Translations under genes and position numbers: made by a program
The notes under the pieces: generated by a model
What the model saw: only the letters and a program-made list of their open reading frames with translations
Databases searched by the model: none
What the model was told of the DNA's origin: nothing
Shown here: piece after piece, positions 51,271 through 60,784 of the stretch
Layout of the letters: every line of letters begins with the position of its first letter
Numbering within the stretch: the stretch's first letter is position 1
Assembly: GCF_002811475.1 (NCBI RefSeq)
Contig: NZ_NPDL01000001.1
Location: 310,001-374,000 of the forward strand
Length of the DNA stretch: 64,000 bases
Direction of reading: 5' to 3'
DNA from: Leptospira hartskeerlii
GTDB taxonomy: Bacteria > Spirochaetota > Leptospiria > Leptospirales > Leptospiraceae

Positions 51271-52041
51271 TTGGATCCTGTGAAAAGGTTTTTGGCTTTA
51301 AATGGTATTGCCAAATTCAAACTCATTCCTTACAAGGAAACCATGTATGATATTCCTCTCGTTCAATTAGGTCCTGTTAAAGCAGCTCGTATCCCAGGCG
51401 ATCCGCAAGGGCCATATGTTATCTTTTTACACGGTTACGGTGCAAATGCGTTCGATCTTCTGCCTTTGTATTCATACATGGATGTCCCCGAAGGTACGAA
51501 TTTCATTTTTCCGGATGGGATCTTAGAAATTCCGATTGCGCCAGGTTATAACGGTAAGGCTTGGTTTCCGATCGATATGGAAGCCCTACAAAGAGCCATG
51601 GTTGCAGGAGGTTCTAGAGAACTTTTTGAACGTTATCCGGCCGGTCTGGCAGAGGCAAAACAAAAGGTAGAAGAGATGATCCAAGCCTTAGATGTTCCGA
51701 TGGATCGGATTATTTTAGGCGGTTTTTCCCAAGGTGCGATGCTCGCGACCGAGATTACTCTTAAGGCAGAGAAAAAGCCCCAAGGTCTTGTCATTCTGTC
51801 GGGAACTTTGTTGGATGAGACTCATTGGTCCCAGTATGCTAAACAAACTCCGGGCTATAAATTTTTTCAAAGTCATGGTAGAATGGACCCTGTGCTCGGT
51901 TATCCTGCCGCGAAAAGATTAGAAACAGTGTTAAAAGACGCAGGCTGGGTTGGTGAGTTGCTGGCATTTCCGGGTGGACATGAAATCCCGGAGATAGTAT
52001 TACACGGTATGAACCGCTATTTGCGAGAATTGTTCGAATGA
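51271..52041 (+). CDS. phospholipase/carboxylesterase family hydrolase
   Basis: A 256-residue alpha/beta hydrolase of the carboxylesterase (PF02230-type) family. [18 protein letters not shown] is the oxyanion strand, [12 protein letters not shown] the nucleophile elbow with Ser near residue 156, [14 protein letters not shown] the acid region, and FPGGHEIP the catalytic His. It should hydrolyse short-chain esters or lysophospholipids. The start is given as TTG 51271, with weak support. Its stop overlaps the next gene by four bases. Confidence 0.83.
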   Translation: MDPVKRFLALNGIAKFKLIPYKETMYDIPLVQLGPVKAARIPGDPQGPYVIFLHGYGANAFDLLPLYSYMDVPEGTNFIFPDGILEIPIAPGYNGKAWFPIDMEALQRAMVAGGSRELFERYPAGLAEAKQKVEEMIQALDVPMDRIILGGFSQGAMLATEITLKAEKKPQGLVILSGTLLDETHWSQYAKQTPGYKFFQSHGRMDPVLGYPAAKRLETVLKDAGWVGELLAFPGGHEIPEIVLHGMNRYLRELFE

Positions 52042-52751
52042 CCTATCTGATAGAAAAATACGTAGCCCTCAAAAATAAATACCGTAACTACGATACCAAA
52101 GAAGCTTTGAGAAGAATGCAGGCTTGCCGCATCGCCTTAAAGGAATTGGAAGACAAAGGATTTCGTACAGGCGTTGAAATTTTAGGTTCGATCAATTTTG
52201 GGATCGTAGAACCTTCTTCTGATATAGATTGTATTCTATTACATTATTGTGATTTACATAAGGACCAAGAATGTCCTGAATATTGTCCTAATTTTTTATA
52301 TGAATCCGAAGAGATTAAGGCAAGCCTTCGTAGAAGATTGAAGAATGAAAATCTAAAGATAGAGTTTCTAGATTGTATCAATCTCAGAATGGTGGAAAGA
52401 GCGCTCGACGCAGGCAATTGGAATGATCACGAAGTCCTTCGCAGACTTTTATTTTATAGGACGATAGGCCGTCCTGTAAATAGACCTCTCTTCATTCCTT
52501 ATGCGGAAAAGTTAGAAGAGAATGAAGAATATATCCGAGATATTTTGGAATGGGGTTCCGAAGCTTTAAGTGTCTATCTTGGAACTTCTCGACATAGATT
52601 TTCTTTCAGTAAATATAACGAAAGGATAGAAAGTTCGGGACTTCAACTTCCACACGGTCTAAAAGAAGAATTAGAAAGTTATTTAGAGCAAAAAGAAGGT
52701 TTCGAATCCAATAATGGCTCCGAATCCTCCCGTTTTAAGGATCCGGTTTAA
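52038..52751 (+). CDS. nucleotidyltransferase-fold protein
   Basis: A 237-residue protein whose N-terminal part carries the polymerase-beta-type signature [19 protein letters not shown], with the two Asp of the S-D-x-D motif. [14 protein letters not shown] in the middle supplies a cysteine/histidine cluster, perhaps a zinc site, and the C-terminus is helical. A third catalytic acid may be Glu in IEFLD. The substrate (nucleotide, tRNA or antibiotic) is unknown. Overlap with the esterase gene suggests co-translation. Confidence 0.72.
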   Translation: MTYLIEKYVALKNKYRNYDTKEALRRMQACRIALKELEDKGFRTGVEILGSINFGIVEPSSDIDCILLHYCDLHKDQECPEYCPNFLYESEEIKASLRRRLKNENLKIEFLDCINLRMVERALDAGNWNDHEVLRRLLFYRTIGRPVNRPLFIPYAEKLEENEEYIRDILEWGSEALSVYLGTSRHRFSFSKYNERIESSGLQLPHGLKEELESYLEQKEGFESNNGSESSRFKDPV

Positions 52752-52757
52752 TTTTTT

Positions 52758-53693
52758 ATGCTGATCAAGCGGATTTCCTTATTCTTTGCGATTTGTTTTT
52801 CGGTTTTTCAAGCGTCTTGTGCGATCAAATCCGAAAATTCAGGAGATCCTAACACAAAAGAATATTATGAAAATGCAATTATAAGCTGTCTGATCAATGG
52901 ATGTGACAAAGAGATTATCATTACTGGTGGAAATTCTCTTCCGGAAGCCGGCTCCCTTGTTCTATCCGTTTCCTTGGTGCATAAACCGGATTCTTCTTCC
53001 GTAACTTATAATTTTTCCAGTAGTAATCCTGCAATTGCTTCCGTTGCTCCATCCTCTCTGATATTTACTCCATCCGATTATAATGTTCCTCAGACTTTGA
53101 CTATAACAGGTTCGTCAGACGATTCGGATTCCACGGATAATTCCGTTGTGATCTCTATTCTAACCCCGGATTCCGAGACGATCCCTTATCCAATATTACA
53201 GAAAGATAATGATAAATTCTTATTTGCCACAAGCGCATCCTTTGCCGGAGATTTCGGATCCGGCGGCTTAGCTGACTTTGTTTGCCAGAACGCTGCGAAC
53301 TCTTTGACCGGTCTTCCGTCCGGAACCTACAAAACTTTTGCAGTAGCCGGGACTTGGAGGAGAGCTATGCCCTCTAAGATAGACTGGGTGTTAAAGCCGA
53401 ACAAAGACTATATAGATTTTAACGGTGGCGCCTTTACCAAAGCTTTTTCAACGGATGCGAACGCATTATTTGCATTCGGAACTGGAAGCGGGATCGCTGC
53501 GACTGCCGCGGGATATTGGACAGGCTTGCAGACGGATTGGTCTACCGCAAATACCTGCCAAGGTTGGACTTCCAGTAACCTTTCCGACCAAGGAAATTTT
53601 GCAAGCTCTAACGATCCAAACGTTGGTGGAATATCTGCAGGAACTCCTGACTTCTGTAACGTTGCAAAATCAGTTGTCTGCGTTCAGCAATAA
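52758..53693 (+). CDS. DUF1554 domain lipoprotein
   Basis: A 311-residue lipoprotein with lipobox ASC (Cys21). A linker and an Ig-like module (~60-130, LSVSLVHKPDSSSVTYNF to VPQTLTITG) precede a C-terminal DUF1554 domain (~155-311) with its typical marks: FATSASFAGDFG, ADFVCQNAA, YKTFAVAGTWRRAM, GYWTGLQ and CQGWTSS, with CNVAKSVVCVQQ at the end. DUF1554 is characteristic of Leptospira surface lipoproteins, and several members bind host ligands in other species. Here the function is unknown. Confidence 0.85.
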   Translation: MLIKRISLFFAICFSVFQASCAIKSENSGDPNTKEYYENAIISCLINGCDKEIIITGGNSLPEAGSLVLSVSLVHKPDSSSVTYNFSSSNPAIASVAPSSLIFTPSDYNVPQTLTITGSSDDSDSTDNSVVISILTPDSETIPYPILQKDNDKFLFATSASFAGDFGSGGLADFVCQNAANSLTGLPSGTYKTFAVAGTWRRAMPSKIDWVLKPNKDYIDFNGGAFTKAFSTDANALFAFGTGSGIAATAAGYWTGLQTDWSTANTCQGWTSSNLSDQGNFASSNDPNVGGISAGTPDFCNVAKSVVCVQQ

Positions 53694-53713
53694 TTCAATT
53701 TTTCTAATGTATC

Positions 53714-54433
53714 TCAGGAAGTTTTCGTCTTTTCGGTGACTTGGACGGGATCGGAAAGATGACGAATGTCCATACCCGTATTTAAACGCACCAGCTCTTC
53801 TGCGATGTTTACAGCATAGTCTCCGGCTCTTTCTATCCCTAAGATCATTCTGTATAAGTCTGCGAATTGGTTTTTATCCAATCTTGGATCCAATACAAAC
53901 TTTAAGAACGCAGCATGACATAGATTGTTTAGTTCTTCCTCTACAGTATGAACAGAGCCATAGAATCTGTTTTTCTCTTCTACTAAGGATTCTACAGCCA
54001 TTCCCACAAGAGTGACTACTCTGGAGAGCATCTTGTCCAAAATTTCTTCCTGTCTGAAAAATCCCTTTGGAAGAAGTCCCCTTCGGTAACAAGTAGCGCA
54101 GTTTACGATCTGGTCTCCCATTCTTTCTAAACTTCTGTTGATACGAATGGAGGAGAGTGCGAATCGCAGCGGATCTCTTTTGAGTACAACTTCTCCGTCG
54201 ATTTGGTCCATCCCGAGTAAGTTACGATTTGCGATCGCTTCTAAAATTGCATTTTGGGAGAGGTTATCGTTTTGTTTTTCCAAACTATCGATCAGATCGT
54301 CTCTTTCGATCACCTGTTTAGCAAGGTCCGGATTCTCTTGTTCGATTGCGTCGTCCAAGATCAGGATTTGTTCCAAACATAGCTCCGCCATTGCATATAA
54401 ATTTTTACGGAGATAATCGAACTTGGAAGCCAT
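53714..54433 (-). CDS. PhoU-like protein
   Basis: A 239-residue all-helical protein with two PhoU three-helix modules. The repeated metal-binding helix motifs are [14 protein letters not shown] and [15 protein letters not shown] (E-x-x-x-D-x-x-x-N). PhoU-family proteins regulate phosphate transport or the PhoR kinase, but no pst genes are nearby, so it may be a Na/Pi-cotransporter-associated or stand-alone version. It is convergent with the DUF1554 gene. Confidence 0.85.
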   Translation of the reverse strand: MASKFDYLRKNLYAMAELCLEQILILDDAIEQENPDLAKQVIERDDLIDSLEKQNDNLSQNAILEAIANRNLLGMDQIDGEVVLKRDPLRFALSSIRINRSLERMGDQIVNCATCYRRGLLPKGFFRQEEILDKMLSRVVTLVGMAVESLVEEKNRFYGSVHTVEEELNNLCHAAFLKFVLDPRLDKNQFADLYRMILGIERAGDYAVNIAEELVRLNTGMDIRHLSDPVQVTEKTKTS

Positions 54434-54530
54434 GTATCCCGAAGGTTAACCTCAAATATACGCTACGGTCAAGAGGTTTTTCAAAATCGGCCCTAATGGA
54501 GAATATTCCGGAAGATTGATCAATGATAAG

Positions 54531-54552
54531 ACCGGGAAGTCTCCTTCCCGGT
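54531..54552 (-). terminator. intrinsic terminator after the MAPEG gene
   Basis: ACCGGGAAG (54531-54539) pairs with CTTCCCGGT (54544-54552) around TCTC. On the minus strand it follows the MAPEG stop by 15 bases and is followed by CTTATCATT, a moderate T-run. Confidence 0.7.
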
Positions 54553-54567
54553 TCGGTTGCATGTAAA

Positions 54568-54984
54568 TTATAGAATGGAACGTACTAATATCACTAGCAT
54601 CGCTGTGAAACAAATATATTGGATTATAAATCCTGTAAATCTTACATTCACGTTCCAAACGCCACCTCCGCTTAAATGAGCGCTTGTTTGTAGGATCCTT
54701 GCTCCGAATACGATCCAGGCGAGAAGATCAAAGGTATCGTTTTGATAGCCTGAAAGTATAAAGGTCAAAACTAAAACTCCGAAAACAGGAAGACCTTCTA
54801 CGCAATTCAAATGAGCACGGTGGATCCTCCAATACAGGTCGGAACCGTGCTGTATCCATGCGGGAAACTCGTTGGATTTTTTGGTGCCAGCCAATACCTG
54901 CACTGTTCTAAAAGATACTACGATGAGTACGAGTAGAATGGTCCAAGCAGTAAAGGCAATTAATGGAAATAGAGAACTAAACAT
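54568..54984 (-). CDS. MAPEG family membrane protein
   Basis: A 138-residue integral membrane protein with four helices and the MAPEG pattern: RIHRAHLNCVEGLPVFGVLV holds the conserved R-x-x-R/H-A-x-x-N-x-x-E glutathione-site motif. MAPEG proteins are glutathione-dependent transferases or isomerases in the membrane. A separate GST lies at 10.7 kb. It is monocistronic with its own terminator. Confidence 0.85.
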   Translation of the reverse strand: MFSSLFPLIAFTAWTILLVLIVVSFRTVQVLAGTKKSNEFPAWIQHGSDLYWRIHRAHLNCVEGLPVFGVLVLTFILSGYQNDTFDLLAWIVFGARILQTSAHLSGGGVWNVNVRFTGFIIQYICFTAMLVILVRSIL

Positions 54985-55103
54985 AGTCCGTTAGAGAAAA
55001 GTCTAACGGAAAGATTGGCAAGACAAATTTGGAGAATCAGAATGGAATACTAATATATATCGTTTCTATCTCAAACAATACATATTAGTATTTTATAAAA
55101 GGA

Positions 55104-56342
55104 TTAGTCTCCGTCCGCCGCAGGAGGAAGGCTCGGAACGTCTAATGCTGAGAACGCGTCCACATTAAAAAGGACTTTTAGTGCCTCAGCAAGGTTGTAT
55201 ATCGGTTGCACATTTGTAGTGATACTTGTCCCTACCGAAGTTCCATCAGCTTCGATTTGAGCATACAAATCATTGGAGGGATTGATCGCTGCTTTTAAAG
55301 CGGCAATTGCAGCTTTGATATCGGTATCCAATTGAGAATTTTGAGCTTGGATCATCGTAGAAAGAGTAACTGCATCCGTATCCGCTGGATTTCCCTGGTA
55401 TCCTAGTTCGAAACCTAAAAGATTATCATATAGATCCTGATAAGCATTCCTGGAGAAGGTAGCCTCAGTGGATTTAGGATTTGGGTTTGTAGAACATCCC
55501 GGTGTTATGCAAGCAGGTCCTCCTAATTTCCCGTCCCAGATTTGGTACACTATATTTCCCAAGGATTGAACGTACGTATCGAACGCGACTCCTTGGTTGG
55601 AAAAATAAGATCCGTTTCCTGCGATAAAATTTCCTAAAAAATTCCCTCCGGCTGGGTCCCAAGAAGTATACAAACTATTCGCGTCCTGGTTGATCAATTG
55701 ACCAAGTGATTTAATGTATTCTAATCTTCTAGAGCCTGCAGTGTTGACCGAATTGATCGAAGTTGCATCGTCGATCGTACTTGCAAGACTGTCGGAAGAG
55801 AAGATAAGCATTTCCAAAGGCTCAAATCCCTTATATATTACGGAACAAGCAGCTAAATCCGTACTAGTGATTGGATCCGTAGTCGCACAAGAAGCGGTAT
55901 TCGTGATAATCTTATTCACGTATGTCCATAAAGGTCTCGCGGAAATGGTCTCGAATGCATCCATTTTAACGTAATAGTTTTTGGTAGAAGGATAGGTTCC
56001 CGGACCAAAATAGAAAACTTCCACTTTTTTCAAGGAAACGTGGGCGGCCTTCCAGGCGTCTTGCAATTCTCCCAAGGTTGTGGCGTTCTGAGTGGTATAA
56101 TAAGCTAAAGCTTTAGTTTCTAAGGTTGCGGTGTCGTTCTTTAGAGCGAGCAAACTGGGAAGAACCACATTTGTTCCGGAATATTTTAACACCTTAGTAT
56201 AATCCGCACTTGAGGAAAATAAGATGGCTAACGCTCCCATGTTAGAGCTTGACCCTCCTTCGCAACCTACGAAGGAGAAAGAGGAAATCAATGTTATGAT
56301 AATTATATTTTTATAATGTTTTATCGCAGATTTAAGATTCAT
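55104..56342 (-). CDS. imelysin-family lipoprotein with altered GxHxxE motif
   Basis: A 412-residue lipoprotein. I start at ATG 56342 (GAGAGG just upstream); the lipobox is SFVGC with Cys27. The helical body follows the imelysin fold: WKAAHVSLKKVEVFYFGP near 100, and LEYIKSLGQLINQDANSL. The family's metal-linked GxHxxE motif is replaced by GFEPLE (172-177), keeping the last Glu but with Glu where His is expected. It is the last gene of imelysin - di-haem protein - imelysin, 11 bases after the di-haem stop. Putative role: periplasmic iron binding. Loss of the His may mean a structural or scavenger role. Confidence 0.8.
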   Translation of the reverse strand: MNLKSAIKHYKNIIIITLISSFSFVGCEGGSSSNMGALAILFSSSADYTKVLKYSGTNVVLPSLLALKNDTATLETKALAYYTTQNATTLGELQDAWKAAHVSLKKVEVFYFGPGTYPSTKNYYVKMDAFETISARPLWTYVNKIITNTASCATTDPITSTDLAACSVIYKGFEPLEMLIFSSDSLASTIDDATSINSVNTAGSRRLEYIKSLGQLINQDANSLYTSWDPAGGNFLGNFIAGNGSYFSNQGVAFDTYVQSLGNIVYQIWDGKLGGPACITPGCSTNPNPKSTEATFSRNAYQDLYDNLLGFELGYQGNPADTDAVTLSTMIQAQNSQLDTDIKAAIAALKAAINPSNDLYAQIEADGTSVGTSITTNVQPIYNLAEALKVLFNVDAFSALDVPSLPPAADGD

Positions 56343-56353
56343 ATTTTCCTCTC

Positions 56354-57946
56354 TCATAGGGATTCTAAAAATGTAATTAGTTGTTGTCTCTGAGCCGCAG
56401 TCAGGCTTTGGAAATTTCCACGAGCGGTATCCGCTTCTCCTCCGTGCCATAGGATCGCTTCTTCGATCCCATTCGCTCTTCCATCATGTAGAAGTTTTAA
56501 ATGTCCGTTTACTGTTTGGATCAGGCCTAAACCCCAAAGAGGAGGAGTTCTCCATTCTTGACCGCTTGCATCGAAATCGGGTCTTCCGTCCGCGAGTCCT
56601 GGACCCATATCGTGAAGTAATAGATCCGTATACGGTTTGATATGCTGGTAGGAAATCTCAGGAAATCCGGAAACAAATCCTGTTTGAACATAAGGCTTAT
56701 GACAGCCGGCGCAACCCACACTCGTAAAGAGAGCTTTTCCTGCGACTACATCCGTATCCGTAATATTTCTTCTGGAAGGAACTCCAACGAGCATACTATA
56801 GAATACGACAGCATCCACAAGATTCGCGGAGATTTCGGGGCTCGCAGTTCCTGCAGAGTTTGTAATACATGCAGTTTGAGCAGAAGTGCAATTATCCGTA
56901 GAGAATAAAGGACTAGTGATTCCCATATCCCCCAAAAAAGCTCCCTGATTCTGTTGGGACAAACTAGGCTCGTTCGCTTTCCAACCGAATCTTCCCAAGA
57001 CTTTGGAGCTAGTCGATGCATTCCAAACCATATTCACTTTTCCTGATATACCATCTCCATCCGAATCGCTCGGATCCGCCCAGCCAAGTATTGTGCTTTC
57101 AGGGATCGCCTGTAAAAGACCTAAACCTGGTATCATAGGTGCGGTTCTTGGAGAGAAGTTGAAACCGTTTACGGAAGCAGTAGGATCCCCAAATAGCGGG
57201 TTCCAAGTAAAAGAGTATGTGGGTTCGCTTAGAGTTACGTTAGTTCCTTCCGGATAAGTGGTACTTCCGCTCGGATAATTCGGAGCGGCTTTGGAACCGT
57301 AAGATACCGAGGCGGCTCCTTCCGGAGGAGTGAAATTCGAACCGGTGATACTTCCGCTATCGCAATCGAAATTGGAATCGTAAACCGCAGGATTGCAGCC
57401 TAATCCTTTATGGTTCAACTGAAGACCATAATTATCCAGACCGACAGGTCCTCCCGTAGTAGGATTGGAGCCGTTTTGAGAAAGGCGGATTAAAATTCCC
57501 GGGACATTATTCAAAGAACCGGAAGAAGGGGGAGCTCCTCTACCGTCGCCTTGATGGCAATTTTGACAGGAGGTGGTATTAAAAGTAGGCCCGAGTCCTG
57601 CAGGAGAGCTGCTTCCTTCTGAGACCCAAGTGATATTGAAGAAGGAGTTTCCTTTATTAAACTTGGTCGCTCCCCCCGATCTTAAATTTGCGGCACGAAT
57701 ATCGAATGCAAACGCATTTGAAACGAAGTTCGTTGTGTAACCGCCGGAATATTCTTCACCTGGATCCACCGAACCATTAGAAGAATTTAAAGCGGCTAAT
57801 AGTGCCATGCTGTTGTCTCCACTGGAGGGATCACATCCAAGTGAGAGTAACGCGATCGTAAGAAATAAGATCGAACCTTTTAGGCCGATCAGGTGTTTTT
57901 TATGGTCCCCGTTTTTGCGGAGACCTTTGTTTTTATCACAGTTCAT
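56354..57946 (-). CDS. DUF1111 di-haem oxidoreductase-like lipoprotein
   Basis: A 530-residue lipoprotein (start ATG 57946; lipobox SLGC, Cys38) of the DUF1111/di-haem oxidoreductase family. It has two haem-binding CxxCH motifs: CQNCHQGDGRGAP at 127-131 and GCAGCHKPYVQTG near residue 410. Other family marks are PGLGLLQAIPE, GRFGWKANEPSL, and the C-terminal THR-like RTPPLWGLGL and LLHDGRANGIEEAILWHGGE. The protein is related to di-haem peroxidases. In other bacteria this family is linked with imelysins in iron-uptake loci. It is flanked here by two imelysins in one operon. Confidence 0.9.
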   Translation of the reverse strand: MNCDKNKGLRKNGDHKKHLIGLKGSILFLTIALLSLGCDPSSGDNSMALLAALNSSNGSVDPGEEYSGGYTTNFVSNAFAFDIRAANLRSGGATKFNKGNSFFNITWVSEGSSSPAGLGPTFNTTSCQNCHQGDGRGAPPSSGSLNNVPGILIRLSQNGSNPTTGGPVGLDNYGLQLNHKGLGCNPAVYDSNFDCDSGSITGSNFTPPEGAASVSYGSKAAPNYPSGSTTYPEGTNVTLSEPTYSFTWNPLFGDPTASVNGFNFSPRTAPMIPGLGLLQAIPESTILGWADPSDSDGDGISGKVNMVWNASTSSKVLGRFGWKANEPSLSQQNQGAFLGDMGITSPLFSTDNCTSAQTACITNSAGTASPEISANLVDAVVFYSMLVGVPSRRNITDTDVVAGKALFTSVGCAGCHKPYVQTGFVSGFPEISYQHIKPYTDLLLHDMGPGLADGRPDFDASGQEWRTPPLWGLGLIQTVNGHLKLLHDGRANGIEEAILWHGGEADTARGNFQSLTAAQRQQLITFLESL

Positions 57947-57998
57947 TTTTATCTTTATGCCGGAAAATAAGAGTCCGACTCCCATACAGTTAAATCGA

Positions 57999-59306
57999 TT
58001 AGAGTCCTAAAACATTCTTTGCCCTAACTACGTTTTGAGCCAAAGTTGTATTGATCAATAATCCTACATTCTCTAAGACGCTATGTTGGCTATCTGTCGG
58101 ATGCATGATCACTTGATCGTAACGGTGCGATAAACTTCCGCTTGGGCAAGAGGCAGTGTAGTTGGGATCGGTAGTCTCGTTGCTCAGATTGATACAGAAA
58201 GTATTTCTTGCGCTTTCAATTTCGGAAGTGACGGAGCCTTGGTTTTTGCTACTCAGAAGATTTACGAGTCCCGCACCTGTGCTGATGTTTACTCCTTTCT
58301 TAACGCTGTAATGTCCGGTCCAGATATTATAAACACCTTGTGCATCATAATAGAAATCCGCTTTAGTAGTATCGCTGAAACAGGAATGTTCGTCTTCTTG
58401 GAGTTCGCTATCTACACCCGATAAACGATCTCCTCCCCATTCCTGAACCATAAATGCGGTAAGACCGTCAAAAATATTTTTCAAGGACGTATCCGTATTT
58501 CCGGAAGCTAAAAAAGTATCTGTTCTATAAATGCCGGAGGTGACAGCCGGATCCCATTGATCTCTAATTTGCTGCAGATGACCGATCACACCTTGGGTAA
58601 CCGCCAAAATATAAGCTCTTCTATAACTAGGCACTCCGGCCCCTGAAAAATCAGTTGCTGCTCTTTGTCCAGGAGTCGAGTTGTCTCCACCGCTTAAATT
58701 ATCTTGTCCCCAAAGAAGATATTCGATCGCATGATAACCGGTCATGACCACTTTCTCAGTATCACCTTCGCTACCGGAAGCCAAGGTAGAATCTCCGTTT
58801 TTAGCATAGATGTCCGCAAAAGTAGGAGCGGACGATAAGCTATTGATATAATTGTCTATGACTACTTCATCCAAAGGCCACGCATTGATCGCGCCTTCAC
58901 ATTCGTCGGTTCCGGAGTAAACGGAACCTCCCGGAGCTCCGCAGAAGCCAGGATCCGCATCGATCGGTCCATTACTAAAACGAAATGCTTCCGTTACCAA
59001 GTAACTGGATCTCGCTACAACCCATGCGTTTCTGGCTGCAGTCAGATTTGTTTCGTTTGGAGTAGTAGTGAAGGTAGTAAGAGCGGCAAGTAAGCTTGTT
59101 GCATCCGTCGCCGCTTGGTTATAGGATTCATAAGCTAGATCCGCATAACGTGTGAGTGCTTCTGCCTTAGTTGCGCTGGCAGGAATATCCAAACCTAAAA
59201 GCGCTGCAGCAGCATTATTGCTACCCGGACCTTCGCAAGAAATCAGGGAACCGAATAGGGTCATACTGAACAGTATTGAAAATATTTTTGTTTGGACGTT
59301 CCGCAT
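57999..59306 (-). CDS. imelysin-family lipoprotein (canonical GxHxxE)
   Basis: A 435-residue lipoprotein, first gene of the operon. Start ATG 59306 has AAGGAG upstream; lipobox LISC (Cys24). The body is an imelysin/IrpA-like helical protein with the conserved GYHAIEYLLWGQD, giving G190-x-H192-x-x-E195, and VIDNYINSLSSAP before it. EfeO/IrpA-type imelysins bind iron or act in iron acquisition. A Fur-like inverted repeat lies ~123 bases upstream. Confidence 0.88.
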   Translation of the reverse strand: MRNVQTKIFSILFSMTLFGSLISCEGPGSNNAAAALLGLDIPASATKAEALTRYADLAYESYNQAATDATSLLAALTTFTTTPNETNLTAARNAWVVARSSYLVTEAFRFSNGPIDADPGFCGAPGGSVYSGTDECEGAINAWPLDEVVIDNYINSLSSAPTFADIYAKNGDSTLASGSEGDTEKVVMTGYHAIEYLLWGQDNLSGGDNSTPGQRAATDFSGAGVPSYRRAYILAVTQGVIGHLQQIRDQWDPAVTSGIYRTDTFLASGNTDTSLKNIFDGLTAFMVQEWGGDRLSGVDSELQEDEHSCFSDTTKADFYYDAQGVYNIWTGHYSVKKGVNISTGAGLVNLLSSKNQGSVTSEIESARNTFCINLSNETTDPNYTASCPSGSLSHRYDQVIMHPTDSQHSVLENVGLLINTTLAQNVVRAKNVLGL

Positions 59307-59639
59307 GGAAATCTCCTTAAAATTTGGGAAAAATCCCCGGTCCGGATAAAATCCGGCCGGGGCCAGAGATGAACTGTGGGGATGACTCCCTCCGGCTCCT
59401 GGGACAGGGACCGGCTTGATTTTGCAAGTGAGAATAAGTCTCAAGAAAAGTCAATAAGGATTTTCCGTCACTCTGCATTCCATCTCAGGCCGCCTGGGGA
59501 AATTTTGTCTAAAATCCCGTTTCGTTTCGGTTTATCCTAAGGAATAATACTTTTGGGCTAAAAGAAACTGAGGCTGACTCTCAAAATTTTCGAGAAAGGG
59601 AACCTGGTCAATTCGAAAAAGTTCTGGAGTATAAGAATA
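59307..59639. other. intergenic region upstream of the imelysin operon
   Basis: About 330 bases between the divergent imelysin operon and the terminal region of the lipocalin-like gene. It contains GC-rich dyads near 59334-59362 (CCCCGGTCCGG and CCGGCCGGGG), a TTGACT on the minus strand next to a Fur-like box, and no gene. Confidence 0.5.
59429..59443. promoter_or_regulatory. Fur-like 7-1-7 box
   Basis: On the minus strand TGAGACTTATTCTCA reads as TGAGACT-T-ATTCTCA, a 7-1-7 dyad with one mismatch, resembling Fur boxes of the TGAGAATnATTCTCA kind. It lies ~123 bases upstream of the imelysin start and next to TTGACT. Iron control is inferred. Confidence 0.45.
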
Positions 59640-60641
59640 TTAAACTTCAGTCAACAAACCGTGAGAAGGATCCTCAGTAAGTATTTCAAATGCTGCACTT
59701 CTGGCAGATCGTAATCGAAGGGGAGAAGTCTCTCCTTTTCTTTGGACCAAAACTTCTGCCCTTGCTATTTTGCTGTTTAAACAAAACTTCCAGCCGCCTG
59801 GAGGATTCGCATAACGTAGGCATGCGAAGTCTTTTTTATCCGCGTGAATTCTTCCTTCTATTTTTATTTCAGGAGAAGAAGCCTGAAACTTCCAATCGAA
59901 ATAATGATAGTTCGCTCTTCCGAAGGAGGAGAATAAACCGTTAAGAGCATATTCTTGTCCATGCAAACGTAAAACGATTGGAGTGATTGCAGGAGTCCAG
60001 AGTGGGCCAATCTTGATCTTTGCAGTCGCCAGTTCGAGAAAGGAACCTTCTTCTCCATCGAAACCTGCTACTTGTCCCCACGCGTATTGGTCAGTATGTT
60101 TCGGTCCCCAGTTATGATTCTGACTTCCTTTCCAATCTTTCATATCTATTTTATTATTTTCTAATTTTATAAATCCATTAAGTAATACGGAAGGTTTTCC
60201 GACTAAGACCTTTGCCTTTGGAAAACCACCTGCATATAGATCTTTAGGAAAAAGAAAAAGAGGTTTATCTCCACCTGAGAAGTTTAGGTCCCATTCTATA
60301 TTTGTAGAACCTTGTTTGTTCCCCGATTTACCTTTGAGCCCTTTATGATCTTGCACGGAAGAAGCTATTCGGATATGAAATGGATCTCCGGAAAACTCGC
60401 ATTCTGAAATAGGATATTCCGATTTAGAAACATAATGTTTTCCATTTTCTCCGTCGAAGTAGATCGCCCATAATTCCCCTATAGAATCTTCAGGGTAGTG
60501 TTTAGGAGAAAAAATAGTATAACGGATCCAAATTGCAAGAGGGCGAACGGGATGATTTCCTCTTACGAACCAACTCTCATAATGACCCGCATTCGAATCC
60601 GAGCGAAATCGTGGGAAATCATAATCTTCGTCAATACTCAT
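59640..60641 (-). CDS. lipocalin-like (CrtC/AttH-type) protein
   Basis: A 333-residue protein without an evident signal peptide. HYESWFVRGNHPVRPLAIWIRYT near the N-terminus and WKGSQNHNWGPKHTDQYAWGQVAGF near 167-190 are typical of the tandem-lipocalin CrtC/AttH/tocopherol-cyclase-like group, whose members act on or bind large lipophilic molecules. Carotenoid genes are not adjacent, so the substrate is unknown. The C-terminal part has KKDFACLRYANPPGGWKFCLNS, which would close the second barrel. Confidence 0.7.
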   Translation of the reverse strand: MSIDEDYDFPRFRSDSNAGHYESWFVRGNHPVRPLAIWIRYTIFSPKHYPEDSIGELWAIYFDGENGKHYVSKSEYPISECEFSGDPFHIRIASSVQDHKGLKGKSGNKQGSTNIEWDLNFSGGDKPLFLFPKDLYAGGFPKAKVLVGKPSVLLNGFIKLENNKIDMKDWKGSQNHNWGPKHTDQYAWGQVAGFDGEEGSFLELATAKIKIGPLWTPAITPIVLRLHGQEYALNGLFSSFGRANYHYFDWKFQASSPEIKIEGRIHADKKDFACLRYANPPGGWKFCLNSKIARAEVLVQRKGETSPLRLRSARSAAFEILTEDPSHGLLTEV

Positions 60642-60784
60642 GGGGAAAACATTCGCTCTTTCTCAGCAAGGAGCAACTAGAATCTATAGGTAAGCAAAAG
60701 ATCTCACTCAAATTTCTCCTTAAAAAATAATACGAAAAGATTTATAGTGTCGACGAGTTTGGAGAGAGTGAAGAATATTTGAAT

